The position numbers were made by a program, and so were the translations under genes. A stretch of 9,220 bases of DNA from an uncultured Oscillospiraceae bacterium (GTDB lineage Bacteria > Bacillota > Clostridia > Oscillospirales > Oscillospiraceae): positions 1-9,220 of the forward strand of contig CAKTKV010000056.1 of assembly GCA_934572355.1 (NCBI GenBank), written 5' to 3'. The stretch's first letter is position 1, and each line of letters opens with the position of its first letter. Positions 1-6,168 of the stretch are shown piece by piece. The notes beneath the pieces were generated by a model. The model did no database searches. It saw nothing but the letters and a program-made list of their open reading frames with translations, and was not told the DNA's origin.

Positions 1-356
1 CGGTCATGCGCGGCAGCGCCACCGGGCAGCGGGAGCGCCGCGGCCTTGCCGGTGCGCTTATACTCGCCGTTGACCTTGAGGCAGAACTGCCCGCCCCCGC
101 TCTGCGAGACTATCAGCACCTGACGGTACCGGCCTTCAAGCTCCTCCTCGGCATAGCGCAGAAGTGCGTCGGCGGTCAGGTTTCTGTGAAAGGCCTTGTT
201 ATTGCGGAAGCTCTCGGCCTGATAAGCTATGCCGGTCTTGGTGCTGACGGGGCGGATGACGACCTTTTCATCGGAGAGCTTATCAATGCTCTGGGAAAAA
301 ATGGCCTTGGACAGGCCGGGCAGCGCATGCTCCAGCTCCTGAATTATCCTGCCCAT
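1..356 (-). CDS. Probable class I SAM-dependent methyltransferase, N-terminal part (runs off left edge)
   Basis: The 118 complete codons visible read MGRIIQELEHALPGL at the start and include the segments VVIRPVSTKTGIAYQAES and KAFHRNLTADALLRYAEEEL. From memory of the family, this resembles the N-terminal domain of a clostridial methyltransferase in which a stretch like AFHRNL precedes the SAM-binding Rossmann fold. That fold would lie beyond the left edge, so no SAM motif is visible and the substrate is unknown. The start is well supported: GGAGG sits 5 bases before the ATG at 356, inside the last codons of rsmI. The rsmI stop ends at 358, leaving one base between the genes, so the two are almost certainly cotranscribed and probably translationally coupled. 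The gene is truncated by the window, not broken. The methyltransferase assignment is moderate; the reading frame is near certain. Confidence 0.65.
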   Translation of the reverse strand, partial: MGRIIQELEHALPGLSKAIFSQSIDKLSDEKVVIRPVSTKTGIAYQAESFRNNKAFHRNLTADALLRYAEEELEGRYRQVLIVSQSGGGQFCLKVNGEYKRTGKAAALPLPGGAAAHD

Positions 357-357
357 A

Positions 358-1239
358 TCAGCCTCCGAAAAGGCGCTTGAGGTTCAGCGCGGCAGCCTTC
401 AGCTCGTTCTTGCTGTAGGAGTTATTCTCGTCCGCGAGCACAGCGGCGACAGCGTCCTTTGAAGAGAGGCTGCCGGAGACCATAGCGTCGACAAGCATCG
501 CCTCTGCGCTGACGGTATGCTCAACCTTATTGAAAATATAGTCCTCGTCTATCTCGACGACGACGGCATATTCGCCCTTATCATAGCTGCCCTTGGCGAG
601 GAGCTGATCCTTGACTTCGCCGGGAGTGCCGCGAAAGCTCATTTCATGCAGCTTTGTAAGATCGTTGCACAGGCACATGCGGCAGTGCGCGCCGCTGTCA
701 ATAAAGAAATCGACAAGCTCCATAATGCGCTTGGGCGACTCATAGAGCGCGTAGGTGCGCGTATCACCGCGGCGCATCTTTTCGAGCAGGCGGCGGCGCT
801 CAACGTTCTCGCGCGGGAAGAAGCCATAGAACATGAAGCTCGACAGATCAAAGCCCGAGACGGACAGCGCCGTGACAGCGGCACAGCAGCCGGGCACGCC
901 GATGACCGGGATGCCGGCCTCGACCGCAGCCTTGATAAGCTCGTTTCCCGGGTCGGAAATGCAGGGGGTGCCGGCGTCGCTTATGACGGCGACATTCTTG
1001 CCCGAGAGGAGCTCATTTATAAAATACTTCGCCTTACCGTATTCGTTGAACTTATGGTTCGAGACAAGCTTATTGCGTATCTCAAGCTTATTGAGCAGCA
1101 CCATAGAGCGGCGCGTATCTTCCGCGGCGATCATATCCGCATCCGTGAGGATCTGTTTTCCGCGCGGGGACATGTCCTTTGAGTTGCCGATAGGCGTCGC
1201 GACAATATAAAGCTTGCCGATGCTTCTGTTTTCGTCCAT
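358..1239 (-). CDS. rsmI: 16S rRNA (cytidine1402-2'-O)-methyltransferase RsmI
   Basis: RsmI 2'-O-methylates C1402 in the decoding centre of 16S rRNA, using SAM, in the cytoplasm. The 293-aa length is normal for the family. Hallmarks visible are LYIVATPIGN (residues 10-19), AAEDTRR (38-44), the SAM-binding loop VISDAGTPCISDPG (85-98), VPGCCAAVTALSVSGF (115-130), FYGFFPRE (137-144) and the later YESPKRI stretch. This is the tetrapyrrole-methylase fold shared with cobalamin and porphyrin methylases, but the GTPCISDPG and YESPKR motifs are specific to RsmI. The loop reads PGCCA where PGPSA is common; this is probably ordinary variation. A consensus sigma-A promoter lies 36 bases upstream, with a weak purine-rich site (GGTGA) just before the ATG. 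The next gene starts one base after the stop. Confidence is high. Confidence 0.96.
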   Translation of the reverse strand: MDENRSIGKLYIVATPIGNSKDMSPRGKQILTDADMIAAEDTRRSMVLLNKLEIRNKLVSNHKFNEYGKAKYFINELLSGKNVAVISDAGTPCISDPGNELIKAAVEAGIPVIGVPGCCAAVTALSVSGFDLSSFMFYGFFPRENVERRRLLEKMRRGDTRTYALYESPKRIMELVDFFIDSGAHCRMCLCNDLTKLHEMSFRGTPGEVKDQLLAKGSYDKGEYAVVVEIDEDYIFNKVEHTVSAEAMLVDAMVSGSLSSKDAVAAVLADENNSYSKNELKAAALNLKRLFGG

Positions 1240-1274
1240 TGTTTCACCGTATCCTGTCTGTTTTAATAAATGAT

Positions 1275-1303
1275 ATTATAAACCAGCCGCATGCAATTGG
1301 CAA
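1275..1303 (-). promoter_or_regulatory. Sigma-A promoter of rsmI
   Basis: On the minus strand, TTGCCA (1303-1298) and TATAAT (1280-1275) are separated by exactly 17 bases. The -10 box is a perfect consensus and the -35 box matches five of six positions. The expected start near 1268 gives a leader of about 29 bases before the rsmI ATG. The promoter begins right after the terminator of the zinc-ribbon gene, so rsmI is transcribed independently of it. Confidence 0.85.
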
Positions 1304-1305
1304 CA

Positions 1306-1339
1306 AAAACCGCTCCGACCTTTTGGTCGGAGCGGTTTT
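1306..1339 (-). terminator. Perfect bidirectional intrinsic terminator after the zinc-ribbon gene
   Basis: A 15-base-pair perfect stem (arms 1306-1320 and 1325-1339) closes on a four-base loop. On the minus strand the GC core is followed by GTTTTTGTTG, a good U tract. It lies 17 bases past the stop of the 81-aa zinc-ribbon gene and just before the rsmI promoter. The plus-strand side also ends in TTTT, so it could block readthrough in both directions. Confidence 0.9.
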
Positions 1340-1356
1340 CATATCGAATCAATCTA

Positions 1357-1602
1357 TCAGCAAGTATGAGTCAGCCACTCGGCAAGCTTATTGGCGCTGC
1401 ATCCGATGCCGTCTCCGACAAACGCGACAAACTCATTGAAGTTCAGCTTCTTGAGATGCTCAAAATTCGTCGTCCCGGACAGCACCTTAGCGGAGCGGGC
1501 ATTTCCCCTGCTCTCCGTATATCCGCAGTTATAGCACATATCAATAGGATACTTGCGATGATCATCACGGGTCATTTCTCCACCACAGCGAGGGCACTTC
1601 AT
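1357..1602 (-). CDS. Small zinc-ribbon protein of unknown function (81 aa)
   Basis: The N-terminus MKCPRCGGEM and the later MCYNCGY place two CxxC pairs at C3/C6 and C23/C26. This is a classic zinc ribbon, likely binding one zinc ion, in a soluble protein without signal peptide or membrane helix. After a short basic linker, the second half (TTNFEHLKKLNFNEFVAFV, then NKLAEWL) looks helical. It recalls small clostridial and phage proteins with a TNFExIK...WL pattern; that resemblance is from memory and weak. Two further cysteines (C68 and the final residue C81) sit outside the ribbon. TTTGGGAGG lies 8 bases before the ATG, an excellent ribosome binding site. The gene stands alone between its own promoter and a perfect terminator. 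A nucleic-acid-binding or protein-contact role is possible, but no function can be assigned. Confidence 0.85.
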   Translation of the reverse strand: MKCPRCGGEMTRDDHRKYPIDMCYNCGYTESRGNARSAKVLSGTTNFEHLKKLNFNEFVAFVGDGIGCSANKLAEWLTHTC

Positions 1603-1669
1603 ATCTAATACCTCCCAAATAAATTGAGCAAAAATTAACGATAAATTTTTAACGTTTCTCGTTGTCTAT

Positions 1670-1698
1670 AATATACACCATCTCTCCGGAAATTGCAA
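1670..1698 (-). promoter_or_regulatory. Sigma-A promoter of the zinc-ribbon gene, with AT-rich upstream element
   Basis: On the minus strand, TTGCAA (1698-1693) and TATATT (1675-1670) are 17 bases apart. Immediately upstream (about 1699-1740) lies an A/T-rich block with a run of nine A residues on this strand, which resembles an UP element contacting the alpha subunit. The expected start near 1663 gives a leader of about 60 bases. That leader contains a weak AT-only inverted repeat (1630-1636 with 1644-1650). Confidence 0.75.
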
Positions 1699-1776
1699 GA
1701 TTTTTTTTTAACAATCTCAAATATTTTTTTGCTCTGTGTATAAACAGGGTCTCCCCCATTATCATGCACATAAAAT

Positions 1777-1804
1777 ATACCCCTCCGCATTTACGGAGGG
1801 GTAT
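1777..1804 (-). terminator. Intrinsic terminator of hpf
   Basis: An 11-base-pair stem (1777-1787 with 1794-1804) closes on a six-base loop and lies 40 bases past the hpf stop. On the minus strand it is followed by ATTTTA. The plus-strand side also ends in a T-rich stretch, but no plus-strand gene precedes it. Confidence 0.85.
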
Positions 1805-1844
1805 TGTAATTTATATTAAGTCTCTGTCGATAAAGGAGCGTGTC

Positions 1845-2393
1845 TCAATCGTCCATGCCGTCATCGCAGATAAGGCCGTAACCGCCCTGCTTGCGCTTAT
1901 AGACTACAGATACCGCGTCATCAGAGTCCATATTTTTGAAGACGAAGAACTCGTGACCCAGAAGGTTCATCTGAAGGATCGCCTCTTCCGGGGACATGGG
2001 CTTTATGGAGAAGCGTTTGCTGCGGACGATCTTGAACTCCTCGTCCGGCTCGTCCGGAACTGCGGCGAAGGTCGCCCCGGCGTCTCTCTCCAGCGCGCCC
2101 TCTCTGAGACGCTTTTCAAGACGGGTCTTGTTTCTGCGGATCTGGCGCTCGATAGCGGCGACGCCGGAATCCACAGACGCGTACATGTCGCTTGTAAGTT
2201 CGCTTGCCCTATAGTACATGCCGTTGTTATGGATGGTGATCTCGGCGAGAAAGCGGCCGCGCTCAATGCTGAAGGTAACGTAAGCATCGGCCTCGGTCTT
2301 GAAGAACCTGTCGAGCTTACCTATCTTCCTTATCGAATAAGCTCTCAGATCCTCGGAGGACTCCATCTTCTTCTCGGTAAAAGTGAACTTCAT
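1845..2393 (-). CDS. hpf: Long-form ribosome hibernation promoting factor (HPF)
   Basis: HPF binds the decoding region of the 30S subunit and, in the long form, pairs 70S ribosomes into inactive 100S dimers during stress or stationary phase. The 182-aa protein has both parts. The N-terminal S30AE-type domain is roughly residues 1-100 (MKFTFTEKKME, then DAYVTFSIERGRFLAEITIHNNG, then a basic helix IERQIRRNKTRLEKRLRE). The C-terminal dimerisation domain is about 122-182 (IVRSKRFSIKPMSPEEAILQMNLLGHEFFVFKN, then VVYKRKQGGYGLI). The frame is open 15 codons further upstream, to an ATG at 2438. The start at 2393 is chosen because AAAGGAG (2409-2403) precedes it by 9 bases and because MKFTFTEKK fits the family N-terminus. 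The gene is monocistronic. Nothing unusual is seen in the protein. Confidence 0.96.
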   Translation of the reverse strand: MKFTFTEKKMESSEDLRAYSIRKIGKLDRFFKTEADAYVTFSIERGRFLAEITIHNNGMYYRASELTSDMYASVDSGVAAIERQIRRNKTRLEKRLREGALERDAGATFAAVPDEPDEEFKIVRSKRFSIKPMSPEEAILQMNLLGHEFFVFKNMDSDDAVSVVYKRKQGGYGLICDDGMDD

Positions 2394-2429
2394 TTGTGAC
2401 AACTCCTTTCGACTGTGCTGTATTGACCA

Positions 2430-2449
2430 AAGAAGCATCCCTGCTTCTT
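2430..2449 (-). promoter_or_regulatory. Hairpin at the predicted 5' end of the hpf mRNA
   Basis: An 8-base-pair perfect stem (2442-2449 with 2430-2437) with a GGGA loop on the minus strand. The -10 box ends at 2456, so transcription should begin near 2449, at or very close to the first base of this stem. Hairpins at the extreme 5' end can protect mRNAs from end-dependent decay. The structure is seen; its role is inferred. Confidence 0.5.
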
Positions 2450-2455
2450 GTGGAT

Positions 2456-2464
2456 ATTATATCA
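2456..2464 (-). promoter_or_regulatory. Extended -10 promoter of hpf
   Basis: The minus strand reads TGATATAAT (2464-2456), a perfect -10 hexamer with the TGn extension. At the usual 17-base spacing the -35 position reads TTCTTT, a poor match. The promoter probably relies on the extended -10 element. A leader of about 56 bases follows. Confidence 0.75.
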
Positions 2465-2539
2465 CAGTACTGAAGAAAAAAGAAGTCTTTTTTGTGAATA
2501 ATGCAATAATCGTCACAAGTCACCGACTTTGATGGAAAA

Positions 2540-2663
2540 TTTTGTACAGCTTTACAAAACTCCATTCATATTCTCCCCGGAGCGTGAATATGCTTTATAT
2601 GGTATGACCTGCGGCAATGCCAACGTATATGCGCCGCAGGCCGGGTCAATTACAATGGGAGGG
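2540..2663 (+). promoter_or_regulatory. Adhesin upstream region and leader with stacked inverted repeats
   Basis: Three dyads occur in order: a 7-bp AT-rich one (2540-2546 with 2553-2559, six-base loop), a 7-bp one (CATATTC 2567-2573 with GAATATG 2586-2592), and a GC-rich 8-bp one (CCTGCGGC 2608-2615 with GCCGCAGG 2633-2640). The ribosome binding site GGGAGGG (2657-2663) follows, 4 bases before the ATG. CTCCC (2573-2577) could also pair with GGGAG of that site (2657-2661). No convincing sigma-A promoter was found for the adhesin. TTTACA at 2551 lacks a -10 at proper distance, and TTGTAC (2542) with CATATT (2567) has 19-base spacing and poor matches. The region may hold a regulated or alternative-sigma promoter plus a structured leader. 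This is inference from inverted repeats only. Confidence 0.45.
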
Positions 2664-2667
2664 CATA

Positions 2668-5238
2668 ATGTTGAAAAGGAATCATTTGAAGCTTCTGTCC
2701 TGCGTGCTGGTACTGGCAATGACGCTGAGCGCCTTCTCTGGCGCTGCCGCGTTTGCCGAAGAGTCCGCGCAGAGCCGCACTGAGACCGGCGACGGGACAC
2801 CGGAGTCCCCAAAGCTCACCGCAGACTCCTCCGCCGTCACTGACCCCGTCACCGGGGAGACGACGGTAACCGTCAGCTTCGACAAGGAATGGTCCGACGA
2901 GGGCACAAGCGGCAAGGAACACGGGAAAACCTCAGAGACGCACGATGAAGCCGGGAACCTCACAAACGCGGAGGGCGAAGCTGCGGGGCGCGAGACGACG
3001 GTCAAGGGCAGTGCAAACGGCAGCACGGCGGAGGTAAAGACCGACAACGGTTCGGGCAAAGCTGGGGACGGCACACCCGATATCAAGACGGAGGTCCCGG
3101 ACGTGACGGTCGATCTCAAGCCGGGCAGCAGCGCAGAGAGCAGCGAGACGGCTGACGCATGGCTCGACGAGGACACGATAGACATCCCCGACTGGGTCAA
3201 GGCAGACAACACATGGATAAGCGAGGACAGCAGCAGTGAGGATAACGGCATTATAACCAAGGTGCAGGTCAGCGTCGATGCGCAGACCAACACTACTACA
3301 TACACTCGCACGATCTACGGCACGGACGGACAGCAGACGACCGAGACCGTCGCCTACACGCGGGACAAGGAAGGCCGCATCACGGGCTACAGCACACTGA
3401 AGACTACGACGACGTCTGCGACGACGGAGGATTCCGCACCGCCGGAAAACGCTGAGATAAATCCGGACGGCGGCTGGACCAGCCTTGACTATGAACCGCC
3501 AGAAAAGCCCAGCCCGGCAAACGAGCCGATATACGGCGCGGATGGTAAGATACTCAGCGGCGATATTGTATTGGAAATATATGACGATGAGGGGAAGCTC
3601 ACAGGCTATACAGTTATTACATTTGAAAACGGCAAGCCTATCGCCTACAGTGACCCAGTATTCGGGCAGTACGTAGCCACGACGACGAAGGTCGAGACCC
3701 TGCCAGACGGAAAGCAGCTCATAACGAAGAGCCGGACGAAGGTCATAAACGCCGCGAGCCGCGGCAGCTCATGCAGCGTATCGGGCGGCGCGAGAAGACT
3801 ATCGGCATGGATGGGAAAGACCACGGGCAGCACCGATATAGACTACTCTAAAACCTTCCGCACCTTCTTTCCCTCGCTCCGCAACGACGGCAGCGGCACC
3901 ACCGACACCGAGCGCGACCTCTATAATCGCCGCTATGAGCTGACGGACTACGACAGCAGCGCGGAGTTTTTCCAGTGGCTCGGCGAATACGGGATAGAGA
4001 GCGCGTTCCGCGTCAAGGCCGGCGGAGCCAGCACATGGCAGCCGCACCAGTTTGTGCTCCAGGGCGCGGACGGCTCGAAATACTACGTCTACTGCGCGGA
4101 CTTCGACGTCAGCCCCCGCAAGGGCGCGCAGTACAACATGGAGCGTCTTGAGGACGCGGACTACTACGCGAACAACGAGGACGGCGAGGCCGCCGACAGG
4201 ATCCGCGCGATCGTGCTCAACGGGTACTGGGGCGTGGAAAACTCCAGTGCCGATCCCGAGAGTCCGACTCCAGGCAGTCTTGACGCGTTCAAAAAAATGC
4301 TCATCGACGCGGGACAGCTCACGAAGGAGCAGGCAGCGCAGCTCAGCGACGGGATGGCGCTCACGGCAACGCAGGCCGCGATATGGTACTTCGGCAACAG
4401 CGGCAGCACGGCGCTTGACGTCAGCGATATCGTCGGGCGCTATTGCAGCGGCAGCAAGTTCGACGAGGTCAGCTCCGCCGACAAGGATCTCATAAACGGG
4501 ATATACCGCTACCTGATCGGCATGCCGGGGCAGGAGGCCGACATAAACAACACCCTTCTCACGAAGGACGACTTTGCAAAGGACATGAGCCTCACGGTCG
4601 GCGAGCGGAACGACGCGGGGCAGTATGAGACGGACATAACCATCAGCATGGCGGTCATCCCCGACAGCACCTCGAGTGACCTCATAGTGACGGTATTCGC
4701 AAACGGCGTGGCTGCGGGCTCCTACCGTCTGTGCGGCGACAGCAGCAGGGACAGCGAGAACGGGATACGCTCTGTCACCTCGAACCCTGACGGCTCATAC
4801 ACGCTCTCGGGGCTGCTGCTGTCGTCAAACACGACGGTGACGCTGAACCTGAACGGCACGCAGAACATTGAAAACGGCGTGTACCTGTTCACCTGCGTGA
4901 AGGATAACCAGTCCTCCCAGACCTTCATCGGCGCGGGCTCGGCACAGCAGGATGTGAACCTGAGCGTCGACTTCTCCTTTAACGTCGATGACCCCACCGT
5001 CATGCTCTCATCATCGTCCTCCGAGGGCGAGAGCAGCGAGACGCGTTGGACAGGGAAATACTACACTGTCACCTTCCCCGGCGGTGAAGACGGCGGCTCG
5101 GGGAGAAACAAGGATGTGCCCAAGACCGGTGACAGCCTTCCCGTCGTTCAAGCTATCCTCGCGGTCGGCATCGCGGTGAGCGCATGTCTCAGCGGCGCGG
5201 CGGTCGTGCTCTGCCGCAGAGAGCCTGAGATGTTCTGA
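2668..5238 (+). CDS. LPXTG-type wall-anchored surface protein with thioester (TQXA) domain
   Basis: This 856-aa protein is probably an adhesin covalently fixed to the cell envelope. Its Sec signal peptide is MLKRNHLKLLSCVLVLAMTL through about FAEE (1-32). Residues about 33-430 form a Ser/Thr-, Asp- and Glu-rich, stalk-like region with a two-copy repeat. Residues about 432-617 match a bacterial thioester domain. C476 in YVYCADF and Q569 in TATQAAIW are the expected pair that forms an internal thioester, which in this family bonds covalently to host or surface amines. Residues about 640-776 look beta-rich and include C689 and C743. The C-terminus has the sorting signal VPKTGD (817-822), a hydrophobic segment and a tail with RR. 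The frame is open 17 codons further upstream; the start at 2668 is chosen for GGGAGGG and for the signal peptide. The sortase gene follows after 15 bases. The ligand is unknown. Confidence 0.92.
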   Translation: MLKRNHLKLLSCVLVLAMTLSAFSGAAAFAEESAQSRTETGDGTPESPKLTADSSAVTDPVTGETTVTVSFDKEWSDEGTSGKEHGKTSETHDEAGNLTNAEGEAAGRETTVKGSANGSTAEVKTDNGSGKAGDGTPDIKTEVPDVTVDLKPGSSAESSETADAWLDEDTIDIPDWVKADNTWISEDSSSEDNGIITKVQVSVDAQTNTTTYTRTIYGTDGQQTTETVAYTRDKEGRITGYSTLKTTTTSATTEDSAPPENAEINPDGGWTSLDYEPPEKPSPANEPIYGADGKILSGDIVLEIYDDEGKLTGYTVITFENGKPIAYSDPVFGQYVATTTKVETLPDGKQLITKSRTKVINAASRGSSCSVSGGARRLSAWMGKTTGSTDIDYSKTFRTFFPSLRNDGSGTTDTERDLYNRRYELTDYDSSAEFFQWLGEYGIESAFRVKAGGASTWQPHQFVLQGADGSKYYVYCADFDVSPRKGAQYNMERLEDADYYANNEDGEAADRIRAIVLNGYWGVENSSADPESPTPGSLDAFKKMLIDAGQLTKEQAAQLSDGMALTATQAAIWYFGNSGSTALDVSDIVGRYCSGSKFDEVSSADKDLINGIYRYLIGMPGQEADINNTLLTKDDFAKDMSLTVGERNDAGQYETDITISMAVIPDSTSSDLIVTVFANGVAAGSYRLCGDSSRDSENGIRSVTSNPDGSYTLSGLLLSSNTTVTLNLNGTQNIENGVYLFTCVKDNQSSQTFIGAGSAQQDVNLSVDFSFNVDDPTVMLSSSSSEGESSETRWTGKYYTVTFPGGEDGGSGRNKDVPKTGDSLPVVQAILAVGIAVSACLSGAAVVLCRREPEMF
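3313..3609 (+). repeat. Two diverged copies of a ~26-residue repeat in the adhesin stalk
   Basis: Residues 216-241 and 288-314 share the pattern IYG(T/A)DG, about 11-12 residues, then D(K/D)EG(R/K)(I/L)TGY. The copies are 26 and 27 residues long and start 72 residues apart. The DxEGxxTGY pattern resembles short beta-hairpin repeats of secreted Gram-positive proteins. The similarity is at protein level and too diverged for easy DNA recombination. Confidence 0.65.
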
Positions 5239-5253
5239 GAAGGGGCGCACGAC

Positions 5254-6123
5254 ATGCATACAAAAGAAACGGAAAAGCTCTGTCCCAAGAAGCGGCGCGG
5301 CAGCAGATACAAGGCGCTGCTCATTGCGTCGCTGTGCGCGTTCGCCGTGCTTTCGTCGTCCCTGACCGGGACAGTACTGATGCGGCGGCATGAGGCGGCA
5401 GACGCCGCCGAGCTTGCGGAGCTGTACCATGCTCCTCAGTCCACCGGCGCGCAGGAAGTCTCCCTCGGCGTTAATGCAGCGTTCGAGATACCCGAGCGCT
5501 TCCGGGAGCTATATGATATTAACCCAGATATCATCGGCTGGCTCCGTGCCGGGGAGCTTGCCGACGAGCCTGTCGTGTTCCGGGACAACAAGTTTTATCT
5601 CGATCACAATTTCCGCGGTGAGGACAGTGGAATCGGCGTGGTCTTTGCCGACGAGAAGAACACCGGCTGGGTCGATGCGCCGTATCTGGTTCTTTACGGG
5701 CACAACATCGACGGTGGGATCAAGTTCGGCAAGCTCTCTCAGTACAGGGACTTAGATCAGCTGAAAGAAAACGCGGTCATTGAATGGGACACGGTCAGGT
5801 TCGACGCGACGAGGGAATACGCGGTGTTCGCGGTATTCGACGCGTCCATGCTGCCGGACGATGAGGACAGCTTCTATCTGCGCAGGTTCGACGAGCTGAA
5901 AAGCTCGGGCGACGCGGGCATGCAGGCGCTCATTGACGAGGTAAGAGCGCGCTCCGTCATCAATATCCCGCTCACGGTCGACGCGCAGGATCGGATTCTC
6001 GTGCTTGTCACATGCAGCCATGCATACCGCGACGGGCGGCTGCTGATATTCGCGCGCGAGCTGCGCGAGGGCGAGACTGCGGAGGGTATACGCGCAGTCA
6101 TTGAGCAGAGCCGAAGCAAATAA
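5254..6123 (+). CDS. srtB: Class B sortase
   Basis: Sortases are membrane transpeptidases that cut a sorting signal between Thr and Gly and join the protein to the cell wall. This 289-aa protein has a basic cytoplasmic start, one membrane helix (about 20-43) and an extracellular catalytic domain. The class B signature is clear: the helical N-terminal part with NPDIIGWLRA, then VVFRDNKFYLDHNFRGEDSGIGVVFADEKN. Catalytic residues are H150 in LYGHN, C254 in LVTCSH and R262 eight residues after the cysteine. The start at 5254 has AAGGGG about 9 bases upstream and gives a complete N-terminus. The gene follows the adhesin by 15 bases, so the adhesin with VPKTGD is the obvious dedicated substrate. 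Characterised clostridial class B sortases accept (S/N/P)PxTG-like signals rather than the NPQTN of Staphylococcus, which fits. A pilin-type class C role is unlikely: no pilin-like partner is present. Confidence 0.93.
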   Translation: MHTKETEKLCPKKRRGSRYKALLIASLCAFAVLSSSLTGTVLMRRHEAADAAELAELYHAPQSTGAQEVSLGVNAAFEIPERFRELYDINPDIIGWLRAGELADEPVVFRDNKFYLDHNFRGEDSGIGVVFADEKNTGWVDAPYLVLYGHNIDGGIKFGKLSQYRDLDQLKENAVIEWDTVRFDATREYAVFAVFDASMLPDDEDSFYLRRFDELKSSGDAGMQALIDEVRARSVINIPLTVDAQDRILVLVTCSHAYRDGRLLIFARELREGETAEGIRAVIEQSRSK

Positions 6124-6127
6124 AACG

Positions 6128-6153
6128 GAGTCCCCGGCGCAGGCCGGGGACTC
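6128..6153. terminator. Shared hairpin between convergent operons
   Basis: An 11-base-pair perfect GC-rich stem (6128-6138 with 6143-6153) with a four-base loop lies 4 bases after the sortase stop and 15 bases past the LRR gene stop. On the minus strand it is followed by CGTTTTATTT, a better U tract than the TTAATACTA on the plus strand. It probably ends both transcripts, more efficiently from the minus side. Confidence 0.8.
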
Positions 6154-6168
6154 TTAATACTACTCTTA

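Noticed and set aside
517..1182. 221-aa open frame on the plus strand opposite rsmI
   Set aside because: It lies fully antisense to a clear rsmI gene, has no recognised motif and no good ribosome binding site; it is a shadow of GC-rich coding.
1662..2399. 245-aa open frame on the plus strand across the hpf gene
   Set aside because: It starts in the zinc-ribbon promoter, runs through the hpf terminator and is antisense to hpf; not credible as a gene.
2476..2493. A-run/T-run inverted repeat upstream of the hpf promoter, considered as a terminator
   Set aside because: The stem is A/T with only one G-C pair and no gene on either strand ends there; it more likely reflects AT-rich promoter-upstream DNA.
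2560..2660. Possible cyclic-di-GMP riboswitch in the adhesin leader
   Set aside because: Adhesins of Clostridia are often controlled this way, but I could not find the conserved core or the expected helices; only simple hairpins are visible.
2456..2667. Invertible promoter (phase variation) before the adhesin
   Set aside because: No pair of long inverted repeats flanks a promoter-like segment; the dyads present are short, local hairpins, and no recombinase gene is near.
2682..3311. 209-aa Ser/Val/Leu-rich frame on the minus strand opposite the adhesin
   Set aside because: It mirrors the adhesin's Asp/Ser codons and lacks start signals; an artefact of composition.
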